The notes beneath the pieces are model-generated. The model did no database searches. It saw only the letters and a list, made by a program, of their open reading frames with translations, and had not been told where the DNA came from. 64,000 nt of DNA from Janibacter sp. Soil728 (GTDB lineage Bacteria > Actinomycetota > Actinomycetes > Actinomycetales > Dermatophilaceae): assembly GCF_001428305.1 (NCBI RefSeq), contig NZ_LMRZ01000003.1:444225-508224 (forward strand). The letters run 5' to 3'. Positions 7,816-16,228 of this stretch are shown one piece after another (the stretch's first letter is position 1; every line of letters begins with the position of its first letter). The translations under genes and the position numbers were made by a program.

Positions 7816-8694
7816 ATGAGGGGCAGAGACGAGGTGCACTTGCGATCGATCCTGGTGACCGGGGCCCAGAGCTCCACAGGACGGCAGATCATTGCCGCAT
7901 TGGGCACGGCCGGCCATCTCACCCATGCCGTCGACGGTGCCCCGGGGATGGACGCGAGCAGGCTGTCATGGGTCACACACCGCAGACATGGCTGCCCGGC
8001 ACCAACGTCGGCCGAGAGGATCCCGGCGCTGCTCAAGCTGTGCCTCCGGCACCACATCGACACCGTGATCCCCACGCTCGGTGAGGAGCTGGCCGACATG
8101 GCTGCCGCGTCGGCGATGTTCGCCGCGCATGACGTGCAGGTCGCCGTTCCGGACCCCCGCGGTCTGGCCATGATCGCCGACGGTCTCTACGCCCTTCGCG
8201 CACTCGACGCCCGGTCGATCCCGACTGTCTGGTCGTCGCTCCCCAGCGAGCTGGCCGACGGCACATCGCCCGGCCCACCTCACACACGCAGGACGCTGCT
8301 CGTGCCCCGCCAGCCGTGGAGCACCGACTCCGCGGTCAGCATCTTCGACGCCGACGACTTCGACTTCGCCCTCATCGGTGACGACCACCTGGTCTGCTCC
8401 TTCGAGCCCCCGATCTGGAGGATCACGCTGCACCTCTCCGCCGATGGCAGCGCCGCCACGGCCACGGCGTGCCGACTCGAGGGCGCGCCCGTGCCCCCTT
8501 CGAGCACTCAGGCGGCCCTTGCGCACATCCGGGATGCCGCCCGCGCCCTCTCCCTCACGGGACCGATCGAGGTGACCGTCGTCGGCGGAACCCGAGACCC
8601 ACGGATCCTCGACATCACCCCCGGGGTGGGGCCCGTCCACGCGCAGCACGAGGACCTCTTGAGCGCCATCCTCACCCGCCAGCCGGCCGCCTGA
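7816..8694 (+). CDS. Reduced ATP-grasp / carbamoyl-phosphate-synthase-like protein
   Basis: A 292-residue protein. The start is a pre-ATP-grasp Rossmann-like unit (SILVTGAQSSTGRQIIAALG near residue 14, then IDTVIPTLGEEL near 85), as in CarB-type ATP-grasp proteins. The end (about 240-275, LTGPIEVTVVGG... RILDITPGVG) matches the last strands of an ATP-grasp fold, where the usual LEINPR glutamate-asparagine-arginine set reads D-T-G. The middle, where the ATP lid and lysines should be, is short. I read it as a degenerate member of unknown activity. Start is uncertain among GTG 7783, ATG 7816 and GTG 7834. Its end overlaps the convergent PucR gene by 23 bases. Confidence 0.6.
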   Translation: MRGRDEVHLRSILVTGAQSSTGRQIIAALGTAGHLTHAVDGAPGMDASRLSWVTHRRHGCPAPTSAERIPALLKLCLRHHIDTVIPTLGEELADMAAASAMFAAHDVQVAVPDPRGLAMIADGLYALRALDARSIPTVWSSLPSELADGTSPGPPHTRRTLLVPRQPWSTDSAVSIFDADDFDFALIGDDHLVCSFEPPIWRITLHLSADGSAATATACRLEGAPVPPSSTQAALAHIRDAARALSLTGPIEVTVVGGTRDPRILDITPGVGPVHAQHEDLLSAILTRQPAA

Positions 8695-9832
8695 GCACGA
8701 GCAGCCCCAGGTGCAGCTCGAGCCGGTCGCGGCCACGGGAGAGGTCGAGGCCGGTGATCGCCTCGATGCGACGCAACCGGGCGTAGACGCTCTGCCGGTG
8801 CAGACCGAGCCGGGCCGAGGTCGCGGCCACCGAGCAGCCAGCCTCGAGATGGACCCAGGCGGTCTCGATGAGCTCCGGTGCGGCAGCGAGCAGCTCCGCG
8901 ACGGCAGGGGTGCGCACGGCGTCGAGCAACTCGTCGCCGGCGGTGCCGCCGAGGAGCCGCTCGATCCCCAGCGAGGACCACGGGTGGATCCGCGCAGCGA
9001 CCGGCAGGGACGGCAGGTCGGGGCTCGTCGGGCGGACGACACGGAGGGCGGCCCTCCCTTCGCGCAGTGATCGGGCCACCTCCGCGAGAGGCGCGAGATC
9101 ACCCACCCCGGCCACGACGTGCTCGTCGACGATCCGTCCGATGGCACCCAGCGCAGCCTCGGCTGCGGCCTGGACCTCGGCGTCGGTGGTCGCCGGGACG
9201 ACCAGGACGAGGTCACCCGAGCGCTCGGCGACTCCGATGCGTCGAGGCAGGCCCCCGGGGCCGTGGACCTCCTCCGCACGCAGCCGCACTCCCGGCGCCG
9301 CCCCGAGGACGACGACCCCGGCCCGGGTGGCGGGATCGACCGCCAGCTCGTCGGCCAGCTCACGCGCGGGCCCGCGACGGGCACTCGGCTCGGCATCGAG
9401 CAGGTCGAGGACGAGGCGCTCGGTCTCACGGCGACGAGAGGCGAGCCGGGCGAGGTGCTCCCCCGCCTGGTCGGCGAGCACGCCTGCGGCGCGGACCCGC
9501 TCGAGCGACAGGCCCTCGGGCGGCTCGACCGCCCACAGGTAGCCCTGGACGACACCACGCCAGCGGGCCGGTAGGCACAGTCGGGCCGCGGTCCCCCGAT
9601 CCGCATCGGCCGGGATGTGCACCGGGCCGATCGCCCGGGCGATGCCGAAGCTCTCGAACCACTCGCGGGTGCGCGGGTGCGCCCCGCGGGAGAGGACGGT
9701 CTCGGCCCGCACGCTGTCGACATCGCCCGCGTGCGCGGCGAAGGCGAGCAGGCGAAAGCGCCGGTCCTCCAAGGTCACGGGAGCGAGGAGGATCGCGGAT
9801 GCCTCGTCGACGAGGTCCTGCACATCGGCCAT
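8672..9832 (-). CDS. PucR family transcriptional regulator, probable activator of putA
   Basis: A 386-residue regulator. The C-terminal helix-turn-helix (about 335-365, CSVAATSARLGLHRQSVYARLRRIE) and the segment before it (AARIHPWSSLGIERLLGG) are typical of the PucR/CdaR family; the N-terminal half is a GAF-like sensor region. It is divergent from putA with an 82-base gap. Members of this family next to putA activate proline catabolism in actinobacteria (PutR/PruR type), so the same is inferred here. ATG 9832 follows a TACATT hexamer by six bases without a ribosome binding site, which suggests a leaderless transcript; upstream ATGs exist but lack support. Confidence 0.85.
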   Translation of the reverse strand: MADVQDLVDEASAILLAPVTLEDRRFRLLAFAAHAGDVDSVRAETVLSRGAHPRTREWFESFGIARAIGPVHIPADADRGTAARLCLPARWRGVVQGYLWAVEPPEGLSLERVRAAGVLADQAGEHLARLASRRRETERLVLDLLDAEPSARRGPARELADELAVDPATRAGVVVLGAAPGVRLRAEEVHGPGGLPRRIGVAERSGDLVLVVPATTDAEVQAAAEAALGAIGRIVDEHVVAGVGDLAPLAEVARSLREGRAALRVVRPTSPDLPSLPVAARIHPWSSLGIERLLGGTAGDELLDAVRTPAVAELLAAAPELIETAWVHLEAGCSVAATSARLGLHRQSVYARLRRIEAITGLDLSRGRDRLELHLGLLVLRRPAGG

Positions 9833-9838
9833 CAGACA

Positions 9839-9844
9839 AATGTA
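9839..9844 (-). promoter_or_regulatory. Candidate -10 element of the PucR regulator gene
   Basis: TACATT on the minus strand, six bases before ATG 9832. Confidence 0.45.
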
Positions 9845-9901
9845 TGCCACGCCGTCGTGGTTCATGGACATCTGTCTGTGGCGATGGCCACGACCGGCAC
9901 C

Positions 9902-9907
9902 TACCGT
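9902..9907 (+). promoter_or_regulatory. Candidate -10 element of putA
   Basis: TACCGT, seven bases before ATG 9915; no ribosome binding site between. Confidence 0.45.
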
Positions 9908-9914
9908 CGAAGAC

Positions 9915-12900
9915 ATGACGACCACCTCTGCGCCGACCGACCCGAGCACCGCAGCCTTCGCCCCCTTCGTCGAGGGTGCGATCACTCTCGCCGAGCGGTG
10001 GTCCGCGGCCGCCCACGCCGGCGAGACCAAGCGTGAGGCGCAGACGACGGGTCAGCTGGCCGCCCTGCTGTCCGACCACGCCGGGCTCGACCTCGCGGTC
10101 TTCTTCGTCGACCGCGTCGCCCGCCCCGAGGACAACACGGTCGCCGCGACGGCCCTCAACCGGATCACCGCGTCGGACTCCGCATCCTTCCTCGGCACCC
10201 TCGACCGCGGCCTCCTCGGTCTCGGCGCCCGCGCGGCGAAGATCGCCCCCAAGGTCGTCGTGCCCGCCGCCCGCGCCCGGATGAAGCAGATGGTCGGCCA
10301 CCTCATCGTCGACGCTCGTGACCCCAAGCTGGCCAAGCACCTCGCGAGCGCCCGTGAGGACGGCTTCCGCCTCAACATCAACCTGCTCGGCGAGGCCGTC
10401 CTCGGTGAGGGCGAGGCGGCCTCACGCACCGAACGCACCCGCGAGATCCTTCAGCGCCCCGACGTCGACTACGCATCGATCAAGGTCTCCTCCCTCGTCA
10501 GCCAGATCAGCACCTGGGACACCGACGGCACCGTGGAGCGCTGCCTGACCCGCCTGCGCCCGCTCTACGAGACCGCCAAGGCATCCACCCCGCACGCCTT
10601 CGTCAACCTCGACATGGAGGAGTACCGCGACCTCGAGATGACGATGGAGGTCTTCATGACCCTGTTGTCCGAGCCGCAGTTCCACGACCTCGAGGCCGGC
10701 ATCGTCCTGCAGGCCTACCTGCCCGACGCACTGCCCGCGATGGAGCGACTCATCGAGTTCGCCGTCGGGCGCCGCGATGCCGGCGGCGCGCCGATCAAGA
10801 TCCGCCTCGTCAAGGGTGCCAACCTCGCGATGGAGCGCGTCGAGGCGGTCATGCACGGCTGGGAGCAGGCGCCGTACACGACCAAGGCCGATGTCGATGC
10901 CAACTACCTGCGCTGCATCGAGCGCGCACTGCGCCCCGAGCTCGCGGGTGCCCTGCGGCTGGGCGTGGCCTCGCACAACCTCTACGACGTCGCCGCCGCG
11001 CACCTGCTCGCCCAGGACCGTGGGGTCCAGGACGCCCTCGACATCGAGATGCTGCAGGGCATGTCGCCCGCGCAGGCCCGCGCCGTCCGCGACGAGGTCG
11101 GCACGGTGATCCTCTACACGCCGGTCGTCGCCCCCCAGGACTTCGACGCCGCCGTCTCCTACCTCGTGCGCCGCCTCGAGGAGACCGCCTCGCCGGAGAA
11201 CTACATCCACGCCTCCTTCGCCGACGATCCCGCAGCCATGACCGACCAGGAGCGTCGATTCCGCGCGAGCGTCGAGGACATCGGGTCCGTCCCCGTCGGG
11301 CCGCGCCGCTCCGCCGAGCGCGCCCCGATCGGTGACACCTTCGACAACACCCCCGACTCCGACCCGGCCCTGCCCGGCCACCGCGAGTGGGCCACCCGCG
11401 CCGTCACCGCCGCGCGGCCCGAGCCGACCTCGCCCCACCTGAGCATCACCGAGGCCGTCGACGACGTCGTCGACATCGCCCGCACCGCGCACAAGAGCTG
11501 GGCGGCGCGTCCCGCGGCGGAGCGAGCAGAGCTGCTGCGCAGGGCTGCTCGTGAGATCGACGCTCGTCGCGAGCCGCTCCTCGCGGTCATGGCGGCCGAG
11601 GCCGGCAAGACCATCGCCGAGTCCGACCCGGAGATCTCCGAGGCCGTCGACTTCGCCCGCTACTACGCCGACCGGGCCCTCGAGCTCGAGGACGGGCCCA
11701 TGGCCGACGGGGCGAGCTTCACCCCCTTCGCCCTGACGTTGGTGACGCCGCCGTGGAACTTCCCCGTCGCCATCCCCATCGGTGGGGTCCTCGCGGCGCT
11801 CGCCGCCGGCTCAGCCGTCATCATCAAGCCGGCGCCGCAGACCCCGGTGTGCGTCGAGGTCACCGTCGACGCACTCCACGCAGCGGGCATCCCCCGCGAC
11901 GCGCTGCAGGTCGTGCGCACCGAGGAGGACGAGGTCGGTCAGCACCTCGTCGCCCACCCCGGCGTCGACGCCGTCGTGCTCACCGGTGCCAGCGAGACCG
12001 CTCGCCTCTTCGCCGGGTGGCGGGCCGGCCGCACGGAGGGTGCCCGCGTCCTCGGGGAGACCTCGGGCAAGAACTCCCTCGTCATCACCCCCTCCGCCGA
12101 CATCGACCTGGCGGTCGCCGACCTCGTCTCCTCCGCCTTCGGCCACGCCGGGCAGAAGTGCTCGGCCGCCTCGCTCGGCATCCTCGTCGGCTCGATCGCG
12201 GACTCCCCGCGTTTCCGCCGCCAGCTCGTCGACGCCGTCGAGTCGATCGCCGTCGGCTGGCCGAGCGCCCTCGGCACCCGGATGGGACCGATCATCGAGG
12301 CGCCGAGCGGCAAGCTGCTGCGGTCACTCACGACGCTCGAGCCCGGCGAGACCTGGCTGGTCGAGCCCCGTCAGCTCGACGACACCGGCCGGCTGTGGTC
12401 GCCGGGCGTCAAGGACGGGGTGCGCCCCGGGTCCTTCTTCCACCTCACCGAGGTCTTCGGTCCCGTGCTCGGCCTCATCCGCGCCGACTCCCTCGACGAG
12501 GCAATCGAGCTGCAGAATGCGACCGACTTCGGCCTCACGGGCGGTCTGCACAGCCTCGACGAGGGCGAGATCCTGCGCTGGACCGATGCGGCCGCGGTCG
12601 GCAATGCCTATGTCAACCGGCACATCACCGGTGCGATCGTGCGCCGCCAGTCCTTCGGCGGCTGGAAGGCCAGCTCGATCGGTCCGGGCGCCAAGGCGGG
12701 CGGCCCCAACTACATCGCCCAGCTCGGGACGTGGACGAGCGACACGCTCCCGACGAAGGGAGCACCCGTCACCTCCTCGGTCCGCGCGACCGTCGACGCG
12801 CAGCTGGCAGCGCTCGGCGATCGCGTGACCGACTCCGAGCGCACCTGGCTCGAGGCCGCGATGGCCAGTGACGCCGCCGCCTGGGCGGACGAGTTCGGCG

Positions 12901-13337
12901 TCGAGCACGACGAGAGCAACCTCGTCGTCGAGACCAATGTCTTCCGCTACCGCGCCCACCCGCAGGTGCTCGTGCGGGCCGGTGCGGGCACCCGACTGGT
13001 CGAGGTAGTGCGTCTCGTCGCTGCAGCGACCCTGACCGGCGCCCACGTCACCATCTCGGCGGACCCGACCGCCACGCTGCCCAGCAGCATCGGGCACGTG
13101 CAGGTCATCACCGAGGCAGACGGTGCCTTCATCGCTCGTGCCGGACGCACGAGCGACGTGCGGGTCCGCGCCATCGGCGGCGCTCCCGCCTCGCTTGTCG
13201 ACGACCTCGTCGCCGCTGGCGTCGACGTCATCACCGGCGAGGTCCTGGCCACCGGACGACGTGAGCTCCTCCCCTTCGTCAGGGAGCAGGCCGTCAGCAC
13301 CACCCGGCACCGCTTCGGTCACGTGGCGAGCGCCTGA
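9915..13337 (+). CDS. putA: Bifunctional proline dehydrogenase / L-glutamate-gamma-semialdehyde dehydrogenase (PutA)
   Basis: A 1140-residue enzyme that oxidises proline to pyrroline-5-carboxylate on FAD and then the semialdehyde to glutamate with NAD. The proline dehydrogenase barrel fills about residues 30-440 (NLDMEEYRDLEMT near 231, IRLVKGAN near 297). The aldehyde dehydrogenase part follows (TPPWNFPVAIP near 611, LGETSGKN near 713, nucleophile C749 in GQKCSAA). There is no N-terminal ribbon-helix-helix DNA-binding domain, so regulation falls to the divergent PucR protein. A further C-terminal 150 residues resemble the ALDH-like flap of long PutAs. Start ATG 9915 is supported by the promoter hexamer. 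Confidence 0.95.
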   Translation: MTTTSAPTDPSTAAFAPFVEGAITLAERWSAAAHAGETKREAQTTGQLAALLSDHAGLDLAVFFVDRVARPEDNTVAATALNRITASDSASFLGTLDRGLLGLGARAAKIAPKVVVPAARARMKQMVGHLIVDARDPKLAKHLASAREDGFRLNINLLGEAVLGEGEAASRTERTREILQRPDVDYASIKVSSLVSQISTWDTDGTVERCLTRLRPLYETAKASTPHAFVNLDMEEYRDLEMTMEVFMTLLSEPQFHDLEAGIVLQAYLPDALPAMERLIEFAVGRRDAGGAPIKIRLVKGANLAMERVEAVMHGWEQAPYTTKADVDANYLRCIERALRPELAGALRLGVASHNLYDVAAAHLLAQDRGVQDALDIEMLQGMSPAQARAVRDEVGTVILYTPVVAPQDFDAAVSYLVRRLEETASPENYIHASFADDPAAMTDQERRFRASVEDIGSVPVGPRRSAERAPIGDTFDNTPDSDPALPGHREWATRAVTAARPEPTSPHLSITEAVDDVVDIARTAHKSWAARPAAERAELLRRAAREIDARREPLLAVMAAEAGKTIAESDPEISEAVDFARYYADRALELEDGPMADGASFTPFALTLVTPPWNFPVAIPIGGVLAALAAGSAVIIKPAPQTPVCVEVTVDALHAAGIPRDALQVVRTEEDEVGQHLVAHPGVDAVVLTGASETARLFAGWRAGRTEGARVLGETSGKNSLVITPSADIDLAVADLVSSAFGHAGQKCSAASLGILVGSIADSPRFRRQLVDAVESIAVGWPSALGTRMGPIIEAPSGKLLRSLTTLEPGETWLVEPRQLDDTGRLWSPGVKDGVRPGSFFHLTEVFGPVLGLIRADSLDEAIELQNATDFGLTGGLHSLDEGEILRWTDAAAVGNAYVNRHITGAIVRRQSFGGWKASSIGPGAKAGGPNYIAQLGTWTSDTLPTKGAPVTSSVRATVDAQLAALGDRVTDSERTWLEAAMASDAAAWADEFGVEHDESNLVVETNVFRYRAHPQVLVRAGAGTRLVEVVRLVAAATLTGAHVTISADPTATLPSSIGHVQVITEADGAFIARAGRTSDVRVRAIGGAPASLVDDLVAAGVDVITGEVLATGRRELLPFVREQAVSTTRHRFGHVASA

Positions 13338-13365
13338 GGCTCGACCCCTCCGTCCCCCGCCCACC

Positions 13366-13479
13366 GGGTGGAGGTATACCCGCGGACCTTTCGCCCGCGA
13401 GTTCACCTCCACCCGTCGGTCGGGGCACCCGGGTGGATGCGGACTCGCCGACGATCCACCCGCGCGTTTACCTCCACCC
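13366..13479. repeat. GGTGGAGGT-type palindromic repeat, two adjoining units
   Basis: Unit 1 has GGGTGGAGGT (13366-13375) and ACCTCCACCC (13405-13414). Unit 2 has GGGTGGAT (13431-13438) with ATCCACCC (13454-13461), and ends in ACCTCCACCC (13470-13479). The element fills the convergent gap between putA and cimA and is related to 24451-24497 and 55521-55569. In this place it may also stop transcription. Confidence 0.8.
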
Positions 13480-13520
13480 GGGGAGTGGGGGGCGGCGGGG
13501 CGAAGGGGGGTTGCCGCGCC

Positions 13521-15101
13521 TCAGCGGACGGGGACGCCGGCGCGCATCAGCCCGTAGGTGACGCCGTCGACGAGGGCCAACCACGAGGCCTCGACGATGT
13601 TGGGCGCGACCCCGACGGTCGTCCACGAGGTCGCGCCGTCGCTGTGCTCGATGAGCACCCGGGTCGTCGCATCGGTGCCGTGTGCCGCGTCGAGGATGCG
13701 CACCTTGTAGTCGATGAGCTCGATCCGATCGAGCTCCGGGTAGACGACCGACAGCGCCTGACGCAGGCCCTGGTCGAGGGCGTTGACGGGGCCGTTGCCC
13801 TCCCCCGTCGCGACGAGCCGCTGCCCGCCGGCGACGGCCTTGACGGTCGCCTCGGACATCGCGTCGGCTCCGCCCCGGGCATCGATCATGATCCGCCAGG
13901 ACTCGATCTGCGCGTACTCGGGAGCCTCCTCGTCGAGCTCCCGCCGCAGCAGCAGCTCGAAGGACGCATCGGCCGCGTCGAAGGTGTAGCCCTGCTGCTC
14001 CAGCTCCTTGACCTTGGCCAGGACCCGGGTCAGTGCGTCGTCGTCGCCCGAGAGGTCGACGCCGAACTCGCGGCTCTTGAGCTCGACCGTCGCCCGCCCA
14101 GCCATGTCGGAGACGAGCATGCGCATGTCATTGCCGACGTCCTTGGGCTCGATGTGCTGGTAGAGGTCGGGGTCGACCTTGATCGCGCTCGCGTGCAGAC
14201 CGGCCTTGTGGGCGAACGCCCCCGAGCCGACATAGGGCTGGCGGGAGAAGTGCGGGAAGTTGGTCACCTCGCTCACCGCGTGCGCGATGCGGGTGGCGTC
14301 CTGGAGCCGGTGCGGCTCCACCAGGTCCATGCCGAGCTTGAGCTGCAGGTTGGCGATCACGGTGATCAGGTCGGCGTTGCCGGTGCGCTCGCCATAGGCA
14401 TTGACCGTGCCCTGCACGTGGTCGGCGCCCGCCTCGACGGCCGCCATCGTGTTGGCCACCGCGCAGCCGGTGTCGTTGTGGCAGTGGATCCCCAGGCGCG
14501 CACCGGTCGCCTCGATGACGTCAGCCACCGCCGCGCTCACCTGCCCCGGCAGCATGCCGCCGTTGGTGTCGCACACGGCGACGACCTCGGCGCCGGCCTC
14601 ATGGGCGGCGCGCACGCAGGCCAGGGCGTAGTCACGCTCGAGGTGGTAGCCGTCGAAGAAGTGCTCACCGTCGACCATGATCGTGCGACCCTGCGCGCGC
14701 AGATGGCTCACGGTGTCGGTGATCATCGCGAGGTTCTCCTCGCGGCTGGTCTTCAGTGCTCGCTCGACGTGGCCGGGGTGCATCTTGGCCACGAGCGTGA
14801 TGACCTCGGCCCCGGAGTCGAGGAGTGCCTGGACCTGCGGGTCCGTGGCGGCCGAGCCACCCGCACGCCGGGTGGCACCGAAGGCGGCCAGCGTCGCGCT
14901 GTGCAGCTCGAGCTCGGTGGCTGCCCGCGCGAAGAACTCGGTGTCGTTGGGGTTGGCGCCGGGCCAGCCCCCTTCGATGTGGGTGACGCCCAGGTCGTCC
15001 AGGTGCCGCGCAATCGTCAGCTTGTCGACGACCGAGAGGTTGATGCCCTCCTGCTGGGCACCATCGCGCATGGTCGTGTCGTAGACGTGGAAGCCGTGCA
15101 T
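13521..15101 (-). CDS. cimA: Citramalate synthase
   Basis: A 526-residue DRE-TIM metallolyase that condenses pyruvate and acetyl-CoA to citramalate, opening the threonine-independent route to 2-oxobutyrate and isoleucine. DTTMRDGAQQEG (8-19) is the DRE-TIM entry motif; IEGGWPGANPND near 44 is characteristic of CimA rather than LeuA; H206-C-H208 bind the metal; GSGAFAHKAGLHASA near 295 follows the barrel; the last about 130 residues form the allosteric LeuA dimer domain. Length fits CimA. It lies downstream of ilvE and leuB and has its own leader-peptide attenuator (15236-15340). LeuC and LeuD, also needed for the route, are not in the window. Confidence 0.92.
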   Translation of the reverse strand: MHGFHVYDTTMRDGAQQEGINLSVVDKLTIARHLDDLGVTHIEGGWPGANPNDTEFFARAATELELHSATLAAFGATRRAGGSAATDPQVQALLDSGAEVITLVAKMHPGHVERALKTSREENLAMITDTVSHLRAQGRTIMVDGEHFFDGYHLERDYALACVRAAHEAGAEVVAVCDTNGGMLPGQVSAAVADVIEATGARLGIHCHNDTGCAVANTMAAVEAGADHVQGTVNAYGERTGNADLITVIANLQLKLGMDLVEPHRLQDATRIAHAVSEVTNFPHFSRQPYVGSGAFAHKAGLHASAIKVDPDLYQHIEPKDVGNDMRMLVSDMAGRATVELKSREFGVDLSGDDDALTRVLAKVKELEQQGYTFDAADASFELLLRRELDEEAPEYAQIESWRIMIDARGGADAMSEATVKAVAGGQRLVATGEGNGPVNALDQGLRQALSVVYPELDRIELIDYKVRILDAAHGTDATTRVLIEHSDGATSWTTVGVAPNIVEASWLALVDGVTYGLMRAGVPVR

Positions 15102-15235
15102 GGCGGGATCTCTCGTTCGGGACGAAGGGGGCTGCTCGCCTCCCCGCAGTGTGACACCTGCTCGTCGCGCCCGTCCGGTGCTTGGGGTGATGCTCCGGAT
15201 CCGTCTGCCGTTGTCGCCAACTGCTCGACACATGC

Positions 15236-15261
15236 AAAAGACCCCCCGGGTGCGGGAGGTC
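15236..15261 (-). terminator. Attenuator terminator in the cimA leader
   Basis: Read on the minus strand: GACCTCCCG, loop CACC, CGGGGGGTC, then TTTT. A 9-bp GC-rich stem with a T-run, placed between leader peptide and cimA. Confidence 0.75.
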
Positions 15262-15262
15262 T

Positions 15263-15289
15263 GCGCGACGAGCAGGTGGCTCGTCGCGC
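15263..15289 (-). promoter_or_regulatory. Pause/antiterminator hairpin in the cimA leader
   Basis: GCGCGACGAGC and GCTCGTCGCGC form an 11-bp perfect stem with a 5-base loop starting right after the leader stop codon and ending one base before the terminator. Confidence 0.7.
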
Positions 15290-15340
15290 CTAGATAATGA
15301 GCTCGGCTGCGGTAGCAGCCCGGGTCGTCATCTGAAGCAT
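15290..15340 (-). CDS. cimA leader peptide
   Basis: A 16-codon frame MLQMTTRAATAAELII ending in TAG, with GGTGAG seven bases before the ATG. Its last sense codons are Leu-Ile-Ile (CTC ATT ATC), and Thr codons precede them. Directly after the stop come an 11-bp hairpin and a rho-independent terminator, so ribosome stalling for isoleucine (or leucine) would be positioned to influence termination ahead of cimA. This is the classic amino-acid attenuator layout. An internal ATG at 15331 could also serve as start. Confidence 0.7.
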   Translation of the reverse strand: MLQMTTRAATAAELII

Positions 15341-15408
15341 CACGCGCTCACCATGGCACCGATGCATCGGCCACCTTGTCCCGTGTCCGGATCGTGGGAC
15401 GCGGCGAT

Positions 15409-16218
15409 TCACCCGATGAGACCTTCGAGGACCTGCGCGACGCCGTCCTCGTCATTGCCCGGCGCCCGGTCGGTCGCCACGGCCAGCACCTCCGGATGGG
15501 CATTGGCCACGGCGAAGGAGCGCCCAGCCCAGGTGAGCATCGGCAGATCGTTGGGCATGTCGCCGAAGGCCCACACATCCTCCGCCGCGATCCCGAGCTC
15601 GGCGCACCAGCCGGCGAGCGCGGCGGCCTTGGTCACGCCGACAGCCGAGATCTCCGCGAGCCCGCCGGCCCCGGAGAAGGCGACGATCGCCCGGTCCCCC
15701 ACCACCTCGGTGGCGACCCGGATGAACTCGTCGTCGGTCAGGTGCGGGTTGCGGGCCAGCAGCTTGCCGACGGAGGCATCGGTGAGCAGCTCGATGGCCG
15801 GTGTCGTCACGAGGTCCTCCGGGTGGTCGTGGATCGCGGCGAACATGCTCTCCGCGGCCAACCCGTTGTGCCGCTCCGCGGCGAAGCCGGTGCCCGGCAC
15901 CTGCTCGCGCAGGTCGTGCACGATCGCCGTGACGATGCCGCGAGGGATGGACCGCACGCCGAAGATCCGTCGCTCGGCGACGTCGTAGCGGAAGGCACCG
16001 TTGCCGCAGATCGCCACTCCCCTGGCCCCGACGACGTGCGCGAGCTCGTCGAGCCACCTGGGCGGGCGCGCGGTGACGAGCACCGTCTCGATGCCGGCCT
16101 CGGCGACAGCGCGAAGGGCGTCGACCGAGCGCTGCGAGACGCTCCCGTCACTGCGCAGCAGGGTGCCGTCGAGATCGGTCGCGATGAGCCGTGGGGTCAC
16201 GGGCCCAGTCTCGGCCAC
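15409..16218 (-). CDS. HAD superfamily (Cof-type) phosphatase
   Basis: A 269-residue HAD hydrolase of the Cof/type IIB group. Motif I DLDGTLL is at about 15-21, motif II VTARP near 48, a lysine (GVTKAAAL) near 202 and motif IV FGDMPNDLPML near 222. The region between holds the C2 cap. These phosphatases act on sugar phosphates, FMN or related phosphoesters; the substrate cannot be assigned. The start codon is GTG 16218 ten bases after the ilvE stop, so it is likely co-transcribed with ilvE, though a link to amino acid synthesis is not evident. Confidence 0.85.
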   Translation of the reverse strand: MAETGPVTPRLIATDLDGTLLRSDGSVSQRSVDALRAVAEAGIETVLVTARPPRWLDELAHVVGARGVAICGNGAFRYDVAERRIFGVRSIPRGIVTAIVHDLREQVPGTGFAAERHNGLAAESMFAAIHDHPEDLVTTPAIELLTDASVGKLLARNPHLTDDEFIRVATEVVGDRAIVAFSGAGGLAEISAVGVTKAAALAGWCAELGIAAEDVWAFGDMPNDLPMLTWAGRSFAVANAHPEVLAVATDRAPGNDEDGVAQVLEGLIG

Positions 16219-16228
16219 GAGGGCGAGG

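Noticed and set aside
7816-8694. Functional carbamoyl-phosphate synthase or ligase
   Set aside because: The ATP-lid region and key catalytic residues are absent.
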